A stretch of 64,000 bases of DNA from Shewanella polaris (GCF_006385555.1 NZ_CP041036.1:4154001-4218000); one strand, 5' to 3'; counted from the stretch's first letter, positions 45,285 to 56,250 are shown. The notes: generated by a model not told the origin, from the sequence alone. Translations and numbers: made by a program.

Positions 45285-45440
45285 TTAGAAAATAGGTACA
45301 ACTAACTTAACTTTGGCTTTTCGCGACCCAACCAAAGAAATACGACTAGAAAGCGAATATGATCCAGAATTCACCTTACTCGCATAACGAGCTTGGCGTT
45401 GGCTTTTAACAGCTTTAATATCTTTGAAGTTACTTTCCAT
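45285..45440 (-). CDS. 51-residue basic protein upstream of the AbiEii-like gene
   Basis: A short ORF, MESNFKDIKAVKSQRQARYA, then a Ser-rich part and a basic end KAKVKLVVPIF, net positive. I know no family. Evidence for reality: it lies 31-36 bp behind a near-consensus promoter, has an AGG about 10 nt before the ATG, the same strand as the following gene and no competing ORF. It could be a small antitoxin, an adaptor or a leader peptide that works with the hairpin before the next gene; none of these is proven. Confidence 0.55.
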   Translation of the reverse strand: MESNFKDIKAVKSQRQARYASKVNSGSYSLSSRISLVGSRKAKVKLVVPIF

Positions 45441-45470
45441 ATCTAACTGCCTATTTTCTTTTGTGCTTAA

Positions 45471-45498
45471 ATTATACGCTTCAACTTAAGGATTGCAA
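45471..45498 (-). promoter_or_regulatory. Sigma70-type promoter of the 51-residue ORF and AbiEii-like gene
   Basis: On the minus strand TTGCAA (-35), 16 bp, TATAAT (-10). The -10 is a perfect consensus, 31 bp upstream of the small ORF start. The stretch from here to groEL (45499-45836) holds two hairpins and a dispersed repeat but no gene. Confidence 0.7.
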
Positions 45499-45601
45499 GT
45501 ACGTTAGGTATATTGTGGTTTTGCTGACGGTATCGCCATCAGCTTGATAGAGTGATTATTACTGTAAGTGAGGTTCTTTGGTAAGCGTCGATTAATTAAT
45601 G

Positions 45602-45627
45602 GCTTCAGAGTAAACTAATTCTGAAGC
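45602..45627. repeat. Inverted repeat downstream of groEL
   Basis: GCTTCAGA and TCTGAAGC (8 bp, perfect) around a 10-nt loop, 10 bp from the groEL-side terminator. It may be an accessory hairpin; there is no T-run. Confidence 0.5.
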
Positions 45628-45636
45628 TCTACAACT

Positions 45637-45670
45637 AAAAAGCCCCGATACCGTTAGGTATCGAGGCTTT
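45637..45670 (-). terminator. Terminator of groESL
   Basis: On the minus strand GCCTCGATACC-TAAC-GGTATCGGGGC is followed by TTTTTAG. It lies about 170 bp past the groEL stop and closely resembles the hairpin at 41414-41445. Confidence 0.85.
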
Positions 45671-45803
45671 CTCTTTTCTTTTACAAGAAATTCAACTCTA
45701 AGCTTCTAGGCTTTAAAACGACAAGCAATATAGCGCAGGATAAATCGGGTTAGAACAAGGCGCTTTACCACGACGTTTAGTTTTTCATAAACGAGTGGTG
45801 AAG

Positions 45804-45828
45804 CAACGCAGTTATCACCGATTTAGAC
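45804..45828. repeat. Dispersed 25-bp repeat, copy 2
   Basis: CAACGCAGTTATCACCG followed by ATTTAGAC, 23 of 25 identical to copy 1 at 41464-41488. It ends 8 bp from the groEL stop codon. Confidence 0.6.
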
Positions 45829-45836
45829 TAGCTAGA

Positions 45837-47534
<1,698 letters not shown>

Positions 47535-47825
47535 TTAGCCTACTACTGCCATCAGGTCAGCTTCTGACAGGATTAAGACTTCTTCACCGTCAATTTTTTC
47601 TTTCTTCACGCCGTAACCTTCGTTGAAGATCACCACGTCGCCCACTTTAACGTCAAGTGGTGTAACTGTGCCATTTTCTGAAATACGACCGTTGCCTACA
47701 GCAAGGATCTCACCGCGAGTTGATTTTTCAGCTGCGCTGCCTGTAAGCACGATACCGCCTGCTGATTTAGATTCAACTTCTAAACGTTTAACGATAACGC
47801 GGTCATGTAATGGACGAATATTCAT
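47535..47825 (-). CDS. groS: Co-chaperonin GroES
   Basis: 96 residues. [15 protein letters not shown] at the start, the mobile loop [15 protein letters not shown] and [26 protein letters not shown] are the family pattern. It caps GroEL rings. It is the first gene of the heat-shock operon, preceded by AGGAG and a sigma32-type promoter. Confidence 0.99.
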   Translation of the reverse strand: MNIRPLHDRVIVKRLEVESKSAGGIVLTGSAAEKSTRGEILAVGNGRISENGTVTPLDVKVGDVVIFNEGYGVKKEKIDGEEVLILSEADLMAVVG

Positions 47826-47905
47826 CTATGAACTCTCCTAATGATTTGATGCCCAAAAAACGAGGCTATTAACTAACATAAAAGGGCTTTTCCCTTGTGC
47901 ATGAG

Positions 47906-47936
47906 ATATGGGGGTGATTGATCACAGATCCAAGGG
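47906..47936 (-). promoter_or_regulatory. Heat-shock (sigma32) promoter of groESL
   Basis: On the minus strand CTTGGAT (-35), 14 bp, CCCCATAT (-10). This fits the sigma32 consensus CTTGAAA-N13-17-CCCCATNT well. It lies about 80 bp upstream of groES. Confidence 0.85.
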
Positions 47937-48036
47937 GAATTTTAAAAAAAACTCCACTTTTTTTAAGTCTGATTTATTAATGGCGCACTAATCCTGATAG
48001 AATTCTATTCCTTTGAAATACTTAAACCGAGAATAG

Positions 48037-49473
48037 ATGAAAGACAGACATGGGTTGCTCACCGCCCCTATTGGTCGTGTGCTGCTAAACATGACATTGC
48101 CTAACTTGATTGGCATTATGACCATTCTTGGTGGCAGTCTGGTAGACATCTTTTTTATCAGTAAGTTAGGCACTGAAGCTCTGGCTGCGGTGAGCTTTAC
48201 TTTCCCTGTCACCTTAGTGATTACCAGTATAGGTATTGGTATTGGTGCAGGCGTGTCGACCAATCTTGGTCGCTTAATTGGTTCTGGGCATGCGCCGGAA
48301 TCAAGAGTGTTTTTATATGACACCTTATGGATAACCTTGGTGATTATTTGGGGCTTATCCATACTCGGTTGTGTCTTCATTGAACCTACTTTTAGTTTAC
48401 TGGGCGCTAACAGTGCCAGTTTGCCATTAATTAATGATTACATGTGGTACTGGTATTTAGGTGCCCCTGCATTGGTATTATTAATGGTGGGTAATCAGGC
48501 ATTACGTGCCACGGGAGACACTCATTCCCCGGCTAAAATTATGATGCTAGCCGCCATTGTAAACTTGATCCTCGACCCATTACTTATCTTCGGCATTGGC
48601 CCTTTTCCACGTTTAGAAATCCAAGGCGCTGCCATTGCAACAACACTCTCTTGGGTGGTGGCAATGTCATTAGCGGGTCACTTGATTGTAGTTAAACGTA
48701 AATTGGTGAAGTTTGCTGAGTTTGATTTTGGTCGATTGATTTTGCATTTTAAAGTGTTATCTCATATCGCCCGCCCAGCAGCATTAATGAATGTGATTAA
48801 CCCTATTGCTAACGGCATTATTATGGCGATGTTAGCCCGTATTGATAATAGCGGTGTGGCCGCCTTTGGTGCGGGTATTCGCCTTGAGTCAGTGTTACTG
48901 ATTGTGGTGATGGCCTTGTCGTCGAGTTTAATGCCGTTTATTGCGCAAAACTTAGGTGCTGGCCAACATGACCGAGCGAAAAAAGCCTTATTAATGTCGT
49001 TGCGATTTGCGTTTGTATTTCAAACATTATTGTTTATTCCACTGTATTTTTCCGCTGATATAATTGCCGGATGGTTTACTCACGATCCGCTGGTTATTGA
49101 GTGGCTGAGTTTTTATATTATGGTGTTGCCTGCCGCATATGGGCCGCTGGGTATTTTAATTATTTTTGCGACGAGCTTAAATGCTTACCACAGACCGCTG
49201 AGTTCTCTGGTGATTAACTTGTGTCGCTTACTATTATTAATGTTACCGCTGGCGCTGCTGGGTTCTTATGTGGGCGGTGTAAAAGGTATTTTACTTGCAT
49301 TGCCTATCACCAATACCTTAATGGGAATTGCTTGTTACTATTTAGCGACCAAGATTAGCGAACCACAAAACATGAATCATGCCGTGCCTTACCCCAAAGC
49401 GACTGATACTGATGAACCTAACCAACAAGCCGATGAAAAAGACTCCATGACTCATCATCTCCGCGAATATTAA
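48037..49473 (+). CDS. MATE family efflux transporter
   Basis: 478 residues with 12 membrane segments in two repeats. Typical patches: PIGRVLLNMTLPNLIGIMTILGG, SKLGTEALAAVSFTFP, and GNQALRATGDTHSPAKIMMLAAIVNLILDPLLIFG. MATE pumps use Na+ or H+ gradients to expel cationic drugs and dyes. The C-terminus is a polar tail of about 25 residues. It is a single gene divergent from groESL. Confidence 0.93.
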   Translation: MKDRHGLLTAPIGRVLLNMTLPNLIGIMTILGGSLVDIFFISKLGTEALAAVSFTFPVTLVITSIGIGIGAGVSTNLGRLIGSGHAPESRVFLYDTLWITLVIIWGLSILGCVFIEPTFSLLGANSASLPLINDYMWYWYLGAPALVLLMVGNQALRATGDTHSPAKIMMLAAIVNLILDPLLIFGIGPFPRLEIQGAAIATTLSWVVAMSLAGHLIVVKRKLVKFAEFDFGRLILHFKVLSHIARPAALMNVINPIANGIIMAMLARIDNSGVAAFGAGIRLESVLLIVVMALSSSLMPFIAQNLGAGQHDRAKKALLMSLRFAFVFQTLLFIPLYFSADIIAGWFTHDPLVIEWLSFYIMVLPAAYGPLGILIIFATSLNAYHRPLSSLVINLCRLLLLMLPLALLGSYVGGVKGILLALPITNTLMGIACYYLATKISEPQNMNHAVPYPKATDTDEPNQQADEKDSMTHHLREY

Positions 49474-49563
49474 ACTGTGTTAATAATGCCCGTCACACTT
49501 GCTTTTTAAGCAGTGTCGGGGGATTAATAGCAGCACCTTAATGGCAAGTACAGTGACTTTACG

Positions 49564-49944
49564 ATGAAAAAATCCATTTATGCCGCCATGCTTTCTGGCA
49601 TTATTTGCCCTGGCAGTGGTCAACTCTGGTTAGGTAAAAAATTACTCGGCTGGGGATTTATCAGTGTCAGTGTGGTGTGTATTTTAGTATTAATGAATCA
49701 AATTATTAGCCGCGCCCAAGTGATTGCAGAGCAAATTTTGGCAGGTAATATTGGCAATGATTTAGGCTCTATTTATGCGGCAGTCTCTAATGTCGCACTC
49801 GACACTGGCAGCTCAAGCATGGCAACACTCACTTGGATATTTTTAGCCAATTGGGGACTCAGCATTATTAGTGCAGTTTGGCTCGGAGCTCAACAAGACA
49901 AGCAGCTTCAACTCCAATCAGAATCAAAAACAGCCGAATTGTAA
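49564..49944 (+). CDS. Small membrane protein with a TM2-like motif
   Basis: 126 residues. The N-terminus SGIICPGSGQLWLGKKLLGWGFISVSVV resembles the G-x-GQ-x-x-LG motif of TM2-type proteins; a second membrane pair (LTWIFLANWGLSIISAVWLG) lies near the end, with a polar loop of about 50 residues between. The function is unknown. It is a single gene after the MATE pump; an in-operon link (90 bp gap) is possible. Confidence 0.7.
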   Translation: MKKSIYAAMLSGIICPGSGQLWLGKKLLGWGFISVSVVCILVLMNQIISRAQVIAEQILAGNIGNDLGSIYAAVSNVALDTGSSSMATLTWIFLANWGLSIISAVWLGAQQDKQLQLQSESKTAEL

Positions 49945-50045
49945 TGATCAAGTAGTGCATCAGCATCAGTCGGCTGTTTTGTGTTCTCTATAGACTAATA
50001 GCCTAATAGCGGCATTAGCTCGGAAATCGAATTACCTTCAGATTA

Positions 50046-50666
50046 CTACGATGGTTTGTTGTCATCTTTAGACTGGGTCGGTTCAACATCAATAATGTCG
50101 TCATCCTTGTCAATATCGCGATCGGCATCGGCATTGTCATACTCGATTTGATGGCTGCGCGGTTGTTCATCTTTACTCTCAAAATCACCGTCGAACGTAT
50201 TTCCCTGTTGATCAAATGGGCCTTTACCTGCAAATGGGCCTGATTGTCCGAATGGACTCTGCCCACCGCCAGCGCCAAATCCTGGAGGAAAACCACCATT
50301 AGCGATAACGCGAAGTTGCATACGTTTATATAAAAATGCAGCAATGGGCGCTCGGGTAAACGGCGTTAATAACACTAAACCGATAAAGTCAGTAACAAAA
50401 CCTGGAATAAGTAATAATACTCCTGCGGCTGCTAACATCATGCCTTCAACAATTTCTTGTCCAGGTGCTTCACCACGGGCTAACTTCTCTTGCACCGACA
50501 TTAAGGTACTTAATCCTTGGCTGCGCACCAGTGACACACCAACAACGGCTGTAAAAAGTACCAAGCCCACAGTTGCCCATGAGCCAATTGAACCCGCAAC
50601 TTCTATCAGTACATTGAGCTCAATGACGGGAACTAAAACAAATATTAACAATAAAATAAAAAACAT
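50046..50666 (-). CDS. fxsA: FxsA family membrane protein
   Basis: 206 residues. The FxsA core (about 1-130) is clear: FVLVPVIELNVLIEVAGSIG, GVSLVRSQGLSTLMSVQEKLARGEAP and AGVLLLIPGFVTDFIGLVLL, with three to four membrane segments. The C-terminal 75 residues are a Gly/Phe/Asp-rich disordered tail, longer than in E. coli FxsA (known for relieving phage T7 exclusion by the F plasmid). It is divergent from cutA. Confidence 0.93.
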   Translation of the reverse strand: MFFILLLIFVLVPVIELNVLIEVAGSIGSWATVGLVLFTAVVGVSLVRSQGLSTLMSVQEKLARGEAPGQEIVEGMMLAAAGVLLLIPGFVTDFIGLVLLTPFTRAPIAAFLYKRMQLRVIANGGFPPGFGAGGGQSPFGQSGPFAGKGPFDQQGNTFDGDFESKDEQPRSHQIEYDNADADRDIDKDDDIIDVEPTQSKDDNKPS

Positions 50667-50886
50667 ATTGGCCTCTAAGGATCGCTTTTTGATAGAGTGA
50701 CGACTTACTAAGATAACAGAGTGGCGACCGATAAAATAACTGTTGCCGATGAAACTTTAATGGGGGTTAACGGGTCTCTTTTCAAGACGCGTCACGAATA
50801 TCGCCCCTGTTTAATGAAAATGTTCGTAAAACATCGTACTGTGCTCACTCTAACACCGTTAACTTAAGTAAACTTTAAGACAACTT

Positions 50887-51213
50887 ATGTATAAACCTGA
50901 ACAGCTGCTCATTTTAACCACCTGCCCAGATGCAGAAACAGCGTCACGCATTGCAGCTGCATTGGTTGAGGCGAAATTAGCGGCTTGTGTGCAAATTGGC
51001 CAAGTCGTTGAATCAGTTTATCGATGGGACAATAACATCTGTCAGTCGTATGAAGTACCAATGCAAATAAAATGTATGACGAGTGATTATCATGCCATTG
51101 AACAACTCGTGATCCAAATGCATCCTTATGAAGTACCAGAATTCATTGCCACTCCGATTATCGGTGGTTTTGGCCCTTATTTACAATGGATAAAAGACAA
51201 CTCACCATCATGA
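50887..51213 (+). CDS. cutA: Divalent-cation tolerance protein CutA
   Basis: 108 residues. The family signature is present: TTCPDAETASRIAAALVEAKLAACVQI, VESVYRWDNNI, and HPYEVPEFIATPI near the end. CutA forms compact trimers; the link to copper tolerance is genetic and may come from polar effects on dsbD. Its stop overlaps the dsbD ATG (ATGA), so the two are translated together. Confidence 0.96.
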   Translation: MYKPEQLLILTTCPDAETASRIAAALVEAKLAACVQIGQVVESVYRWDNNICQSYEVPMQIKCMTSDYHAIEQLVIQMHPYEVPEFIATPIIGGFGPYLQWIKDNSPS

Positions 51214-53060
51214 AAAAAATCGTCGCACTTTGCCTGACATCATTTTTACTGATGTCATCAATCATACTCTCACCAGTGGCACACAGTGCTAATTCGTCGA
51301 GCAGTAAATTCAGCTTTTTAAGCAGCGAACCTGAGTTAATGAAGGTTAACGATGCTTTTGTGTTTGATTATCAACAACAAGGTAATCAGCTCAAAATCAA
51401 TTTTGTCATCGCCGAAGGTTATTATCTATATCGCGACAAATTGCAGTTTTCTGTTGATGGTGCGGTAATAGGTGATATTGAATTACCTCATGGTAAAAAC
51501 CATCATGATGAGTATTTTGGCGACCAAGAGGTATTTTACTCGTTTGTAGAAATCCCGATTGCTTTTAAAGAAGCGCAAGCCGATGCCGTGTTTCACGTTA
51601 CCTTTATGGGTTGTGCGGAAGGTACCTTGTGTTATCCGCCCACCAAACACGATGTCACTTTAACCGCCATTGCAGCAAATGATGGCACGTTAACCAATAA
51701 AGAAGTGATTGGCGCTGCGGATCAAGCTGAAGCAACAGATACCGCAACCGCTCCAATTACTCAACAAGACACCTTAAACCAAATGCTACAAAACGATAGC
51801 CTATTATGGACCTTAGTGATTTTCTTTGGTTTAGGTATTGGCTTAGCATTAACGCCTTGTGTGTTTCCGATGTACCCTATTTTGTCGGGTATTATTGTTG
51901 GCCAAGGCAAAAAGCTGTCTACTGCTAAAGCTTTCACGCTATCAATGGCTTATGTACAAGGAATGGCAATTACTTATTCCTTATTAGGATTAGTAGTTGC
52001 CTCTGCCGGACTTAAGTTTCAAGCGGCCTTACAACACCCAGCCATTTTAATATTTTTGGCCGTTATGTTTGTACTGCTGAGTTTGTCGATGTTCGGCATG
52101 TATGACTTGAAATTGCCATCAAAATGGCAAGAAAAAATGAACTCGATGTCGAACAACCAAAAAGGTGGCAACCTTATTGGCGTGTTTATGATGGGAGTGA
52201 TTTCTGGCTTAGTGGCCTCACCTTGTACCACGGCACCGTTATCTGGCGTGCTTATTTACGTGGCGCAGTCTGGTGACTTACTGCAAGGCTTTTTAGCCCT
52301 GTATGTATTAAGCATGGGCATGGGCTTACCGTTATTAATTATTGGTACTTCGGGTGGTAAAATATTACCGCGCGCAGGGGCTTGGATGGATATTATTAAA
52401 ACCATCTTCGGCTTCTTGTTGATTTCTGTATCGATTGTGATGATTGGTCGTATTTGGCCAGGTTTAGTGTCCGATTTACTTTGGTCTGTATGGGCAATAA
52501 GCTTAATCGCTTACTTAATGCATCAAAACCGGTTGTCAGAATTTAACTGGAAACAAAGTACTCGTGGGGTATTGTTATTACTGGCGTTGATGGCAAGTTT
52601 CTCATATGGCTTCCAAGCATTAATGACAAGTTTTGGTCACCAAAACCCAAACATGACTCAAACGAGTATAGATGGCAAAGCCAATACCGAAGCCAATCAC
52701 TTTATCCGCATTAAGTCGCTACAAGACTTAGATCTTGAATTGGATAAAGCCAGTGTTAGCGGTAAAACCGTGATGCTAGATTTATACGCCGACTGGTGTG
52801 TGGCCTGTAAAGAGTTTGAAGCCATTACTTTTAAAAATGATGAAGTCGCCAAGCGTATGAACAAAATGGTGTTATTGCAAGCCGATGTCACCGCCAGTGA
52901 CGACATTGATATTGCCTTACTTGAACACTATGGCGTACTGGGTTTACCGACGTTATTGATGTTTGATCAAAACGGTAAACAACGTGAAGACCTACGAGTA
53001 ACCGGTTTTATGGGGCCAAAAGACTTTGCAGCTCATTTAGATTTGCTATTAGCAAAGTAA
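51210..53060 (+). CDS. dsbD: Thiol:disulfide interchange protein DsbD
   Basis: 616 residues. A signal peptide (about 1-27) precedes the periplasmic n-domain with GCAEGTLCYPP (its Cys pair), the eight-helix core with LTPCVFPMYPIL and ASPCTTAPLSG (one reactive Cys each), and the thioredoxin-like c-domain with DWCVACKEF (C530/C533). It moves electrons from cytosolic thioredoxin to periplasmic DsbC/DsbG and cytochrome c maturation, fitting a cytochrome-rich cell. The ATG at 51210 overlaps the cutA stop; the longer ORF from 51186 lacks a natural signal-peptide start. Confidence 0.97.
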   Translation: MKKIVALCLTSFLLMSSIILSPVAHSANSSSSKFSFLSSEPELMKVNDAFVFDYQQQGNQLKINFVIAEGYYLYRDKLQFSVDGAVIGDIELPHGKNHHDEYFGDQEVFYSFVEIPIAFKEAQADAVFHVTFMGCAEGTLCYPPTKHDVTLTAIAANDGTLTNKEVIGAADQAEATDTATAPITQQDTLNQMLQNDSLLWTLVIFFGLGIGLALTPCVFPMYPILSGIIVGQGKKLSTAKAFTLSMAYVQGMAITYSLLGLVVASAGLKFQAALQHPAILIFLAVMFVLLSLSMFGMYDLKLPSKWQEKMNSMSNNQKGGNLIGVFMMGVISGLVASPCTTAPLSGVLIYVAQSGDLLQGFLALYVLSMGMGLPLLIIGTSGGKILPRAGAWMDIIKTIFGFLLISVSIVMIGRIWPGLVSDLLWSVWAISLIAYLMHQNRLSEFNWKQSTRGVLLLLALMASFSYGFQALMTSFGHQNPNMTQTSIDGKANTEANHFIRIKSLQDLDLELDKASVSGKTVMLDLYADWCVACKEFEAITFKNDEVAKRMNKMVLLQADVTASDDIDIALLEHYGVLGLPTLLMFDQNGKQREDLRVTGFMGPKDFAAHLDLLLAK

Positions 53061-53131
53061 GTTAGCGAGCGATATTTAGCGGGTTCATTGGCTAAAACGC
53101 TATGTAAACAACACTAAATAAACATTATGTA

Positions 53132-53166
53132 AAACAGCATCTTTAGCGACTAAAGATGCTGTTTTT
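53132..53166 (+). terminator. Terminator of cutA-dsbD
   Basis: AACAGCATCTTTAG and CTAAAGATGCTGTT form a 14-bp perfect stem with a 3-nt loop, then TTTTTG. Confidence 0.92.
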
Positions 53167-53246
53167 GCATTTAACGCATTAAAGTCATCGAAAGTTAACT
53201 TTTTTCTTATACAATATGATTTTATATCCCTCATTCAAGGCGCTTT

Positions 53247-54911
53247 ATGGAACCCGCTATCCTGATTATCACCCTACTTTGCGGAATGCTTGTCAGCCGA
53301 GTAGGTTTACCGCCACTCATTGGTTATCTTGCAGCTGGTTTTGTATTATTCACCTTAGGCATTGAAGACACTAGCTTACCTATTTTGCAGCAACTTGCTG
53401 ACTTAGGTGTCACCTTACTGTTGTTTTCTATTGGCCTGAAACTTGACCTTAGAAGTCTGTTTAAAGCCGAAGTATGGGCCGGTTCAAGTTTACACTTAAT
53501 CGGTTCGATTCTATTTTTTGTTCCAATCCTTAAGCTTTTGGGCTTTTTAGGTATCGAACAGCTAGACGGATTTAGCTTTAACCAGCTGATGTTAATTTCG
53601 TTTGCACTCAGTTTTTCCAGTACCGTATTTGCTGTAAAAGTCCTCGAAGACAGTGGTGATATGCAGTCACTTTATGGCCGAGTGGCGATTGGTATCTTGA
53701 TTATGCAAGATATCTTTGCGGTGGTGTTCCTGACTATTTCAAAAGGTAATATTCCTTCCGTTTGGGCCTTTGGCTTATTATTACTACCATTAGCCCGACC
53801 ACTTATTTATAAGATATTCGACCGCGTTGGTCACGGTGAAATGCTGGTATTATTTGGTTTAGTCATGGCATTGGTGGTGGGGGCATGGTTATTTGAAGCT
53901 GTGGGGCTAAAACCCGATTTAGGTGCATTGATTATCGGTATTTTATTGGCTGGGCATGCAAAATCGTCTGAGCTGGCCAAGTCAATTTATTACTTTAAAG
54001 AGCTATTCTTAGTCGCCTTTTTCTTAACTATTGGCTTAAACGGACTGCCCACTTTAGCTGACATTGGTTTAGCCGCTATTTTAGTGGTGCTAATACCCGC
54101 TAAGATTTTGATGTTTGTTTACCTATTGACTCGTTTTAAACTTCGTTCGCGTACTTCATTACTCGCCTCATTTAACTTAGGAAGCTACAGTGAGTTTGGT
54201 TTGATTGTTGCGGCGGTTGCTGCACATAAAGGCTGGTTACCACCAGAATGGCTAATCATTATCGCGGTCGCCTTAAGCATTAGTTTCTTATTTGCGGCAC
54301 CATTCAATAAAAGCGCCTCAAAGATTTATTTGCGTTACCAAGCCAAACTAAAAAAGCTAGAGCGCCATCCTTTACACCCTGAAGACAGGCAAATTCCTAT
54401 TGGTAATCCGCGCTTTTTAATTTTAGGTATGGGGCGAATTGGCTCCGGTGCCTATGATGAGTTACGTTCAAAATACACTGGCGAAATTTTAGGAATTGAG
54501 CATAAACAAGAGTTAGTTGATTTCCACCGCAGCCAAGACCGTCATGTCGTACAAGGTGACGCTGGCGATACTGACTTTTGGTTAAAGCTTGAACGAGCAC
54601 CACATTTAGAATTAGTGTTGCTGGCGATGCCAAATCACGTCGGTAATTTATTTGCGGTGCAACAACTGAAAAAGCTTAATTACGAAGGAAAAATCAGTGC
54701 GATAGTGCAATATTCAGAAGATGCCGAGTCATTAAAAGATTCTGGCGTGAACACTGTATACAACCTATATGAAGCCGCAGGCGCTGGTTTTGCTGATCAT
54801 GTCATTAAAGAGTTACTTGATTCGCCACCAGAATTGAACCCCGAACTCGTCTCTGCCAATACGGCAGAATCTGATGTATCAGATATTGAGCAACCTCAAA
54901 CACCATTATAA
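53247..54911 (+). CDS. KefB/YbaL-type K+(cation)/proton antiporter
   Basis: 554 residues. About 11 to 12 membrane segments of the CPA2 family (GLPPLIGYLAAGFVLF, GVTLLLFSIGLKLDLRSLF, DIFAVVFLTISKG) cover residues 1-360. A TrkA-N (RCK) domain follows, with the nucleotide-binding LILGMGRIGSGAYDEL and VQGDAGD. The family exchanges K+ for H+ and is gated through the RCK domain. The length is slightly shorter than KefB/KefC, and no KefF/KefG partner is near. It is a single gene with its own terminator. Confidence 0.9.
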   Translation: MEPAILIITLLCGMLVSRVGLPPLIGYLAAGFVLFTLGIEDTSLPILQQLADLGVTLLLFSIGLKLDLRSLFKAEVWAGSSLHLIGSILFFVPILKLLGFLGIEQLDGFSFNQLMLISFALSFSSTVFAVKVLEDSGDMQSLYGRVAIGILIMQDIFAVVFLTISKGNIPSVWAFGLLLLPLARPLIYKIFDRVGHGEMLVLFGLVMALVVGAWLFEAVGLKPDLGALIIGILLAGHAKSSELAKSIYYFKELFLVAFFLTIGLNGLPTLADIGLAAILVVLIPAKILMFVYLLTRFKLRSRTSLLASFNLGSYSEFGLIVAAVAAHKGWLPPEWLIIIAVALSISFLFAAPFNKSASKIYLRYQAKLKKLERHPLHPEDRQIPIGNPRFLILGMGRIGSGAYDELRSKYTGEILGIEHKQELVDFHRSQDRHVVQGDAGDTDFWLKLERAPHLELVLLAMPNHVGNLFAVQQLKKLNYEGKISAIVQYSEDAESLKDSGVNTVYNLYEAAGAGFADHVIKELLDSPPELNPELVSANTAESDVSDIEQPQTPL

Positions 54912-54930
54912 AACTAATGGTTATATACAG

Positions 54931-54959
54931 ACGCCTAGATAACACTCTAGGCGTTTTTG
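54931..54959 (+). terminator. Terminator of the antiporter gene
   Basis: ACGCCTAGA and TCTAGGCGT (9 bp, perfect) around a 6-nt loop, then TTTTG. Confidence 0.92.
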
Positions 54960-55082
54960 TTTACTACAAAGTATTTTCAATTTTACTTCGGATAAACAAA
55001 TCTCAGTTACAGACACAGTTAAGTCATGCTATAACTCATTAATAAGACTTTTCTTGTCACCCTTTTTTGGATTTTTTGAAGT

Positions 55083-56225
55083 ATGTCAAACCCTGCTCAA
55101 CGCGCGACTAAATTATTTGTTCAAACATTTGGTACTAAAGCTGACGACTTATACCAAGCACCCGGACGAGTAAACATTATGGGTGAACATACTGACTATA
55201 ACGAAGGTCTCGCACTGCCCGCAGCAATTAACTTTCATACTGTTATTGCCGTTAAACATCGCGATGACCATTTATTTCGTGCCGTCACCACTGCTTTTCC
55301 TGGCCAAATCAAACAATGGCAATTTGGTGAAGAAGGTGCAGTCGCTGCAGATGATGATTGGGTTAATTACCTAAAAGGTGTGACAGCGGCTATGAACCAA
55401 TCAGGTTTACGCGCAAAAGGCTTAGACTTGGCTATTGTTGGCGACGTGCCACTCGGCGCAGGATTATCTTCATCAGCAGCGCTTGAAATCGCTTTTGGGA
55501 CAGCAATCAGTTATGCCAGTCAATTAAACTTATCACCTATGGCCATCGCCCAATTAGCTCAACGTGGCGAAAGCCAATTTATGCAATTAGATTGCGGTAT
55601 GATGGACCAAATGATCAGTGCTATGGCCGTACCTGATCATGCTTTACTGATTGATTTTTTAGAGTTAGAAAGTGAACCGGTGTTATTGCCAGAAGAACTA
55701 AGCTTAATCGTAATTGATTTGAAACAAGACCGTCACGGATTTATGCAACAATTTGAACAGCGTAAACAAGAATGCAGGCAAATCACTAAGTTGCTTGGAC
55801 TCGATTCGTTACGTGACTTGTCATTAAGCTTATTAACTCAACATAAAGAACTACTCAGCGATGAACAATTCCGCCGTGCTCGTCATATCATCAGTGAAAA
55901 TCAGCGCACCAGTAATACAGCTCGAGCGTTACAACAAAATAATATCCCTCGATTTAGCCAGTTAATGGCGCAATCTCAAATATCTATGCGCGATGACTTT
56001 GATATTATCACGCCTGAAATAGACATCTTAGTCACCATGATTTCGACACTTATCGGTGAGCAAGGCGGTGTACGCATGAGTGATGGTTGTGTGTTGGCGT
56101 TGGTTAACCATGACCTCACAGATAAAGTGATCAATTTAGTCGAAAATCAATTTTTTAAACAAACGGGTATCGAAGCAGCTATTCACTTGTGTGCAGCCAG
56201 TGGCGGTGCCGGCCGCATTGGTTAA
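55083..56225 (+). CDS. galK: Galactokinase
   Basis: 380 residues. GHMP-kinase motifs are complete: GRVNIMGEHTDYNEGLALP (galactokinase signature), PLGAGLSSSAALE (ATP loop) and the C-terminal SGGAGRIG. It phosphorylates galactose at C1 with ATP. A short gap (25 bp) to galM on the same strand indicates an operon; galT and galE are not in this window. The TTTTTTGAAG before the ATG is a weak Shine-Dalgarno. Confidence 0.96.
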   Translation: MSNPAQRATKLFVQTFGTKADDLYQAPGRVNIMGEHTDYNEGLALPAAINFHTVIAVKHRDDHLFRAVTTAFPGQIKQWQFGEEGAVAADDDWVNYLKGVTAAMNQSGLRAKGLDLAIVGDVPLGAGLSSSAALEIAFGTAISYASQLNLSPMAIAQLAQRGESQFMQLDCGMMDQMISAMAVPDHALLIDFLELESEPVLLPEELSLIVIDLKQDRHGFMQQFEQRKQECRQITKLLGLDSLRDLSLSLLTQHKELLSDEQFRRARHIISENQRTSNTARALQQNNIPRFSQLMAQSQISMRDDFDIITPEIDILVTMISTLIGEQGGVRMSDGCVLALVNHDLTDKVINLVENQFFKQTGIEAAIHLCAASGGAGRIG

Positions 56226-56250
56226 TACGTTACAGATTAGAGAGGCATAA

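Noticed and set aside
47988-48380. Minus-strand ORF of 130 codons at the start of the MATE gene
   Set aside because: It is opposite clear membrane-transporter coding sequence and would overlap the groESL promoter side without any signal of its own.
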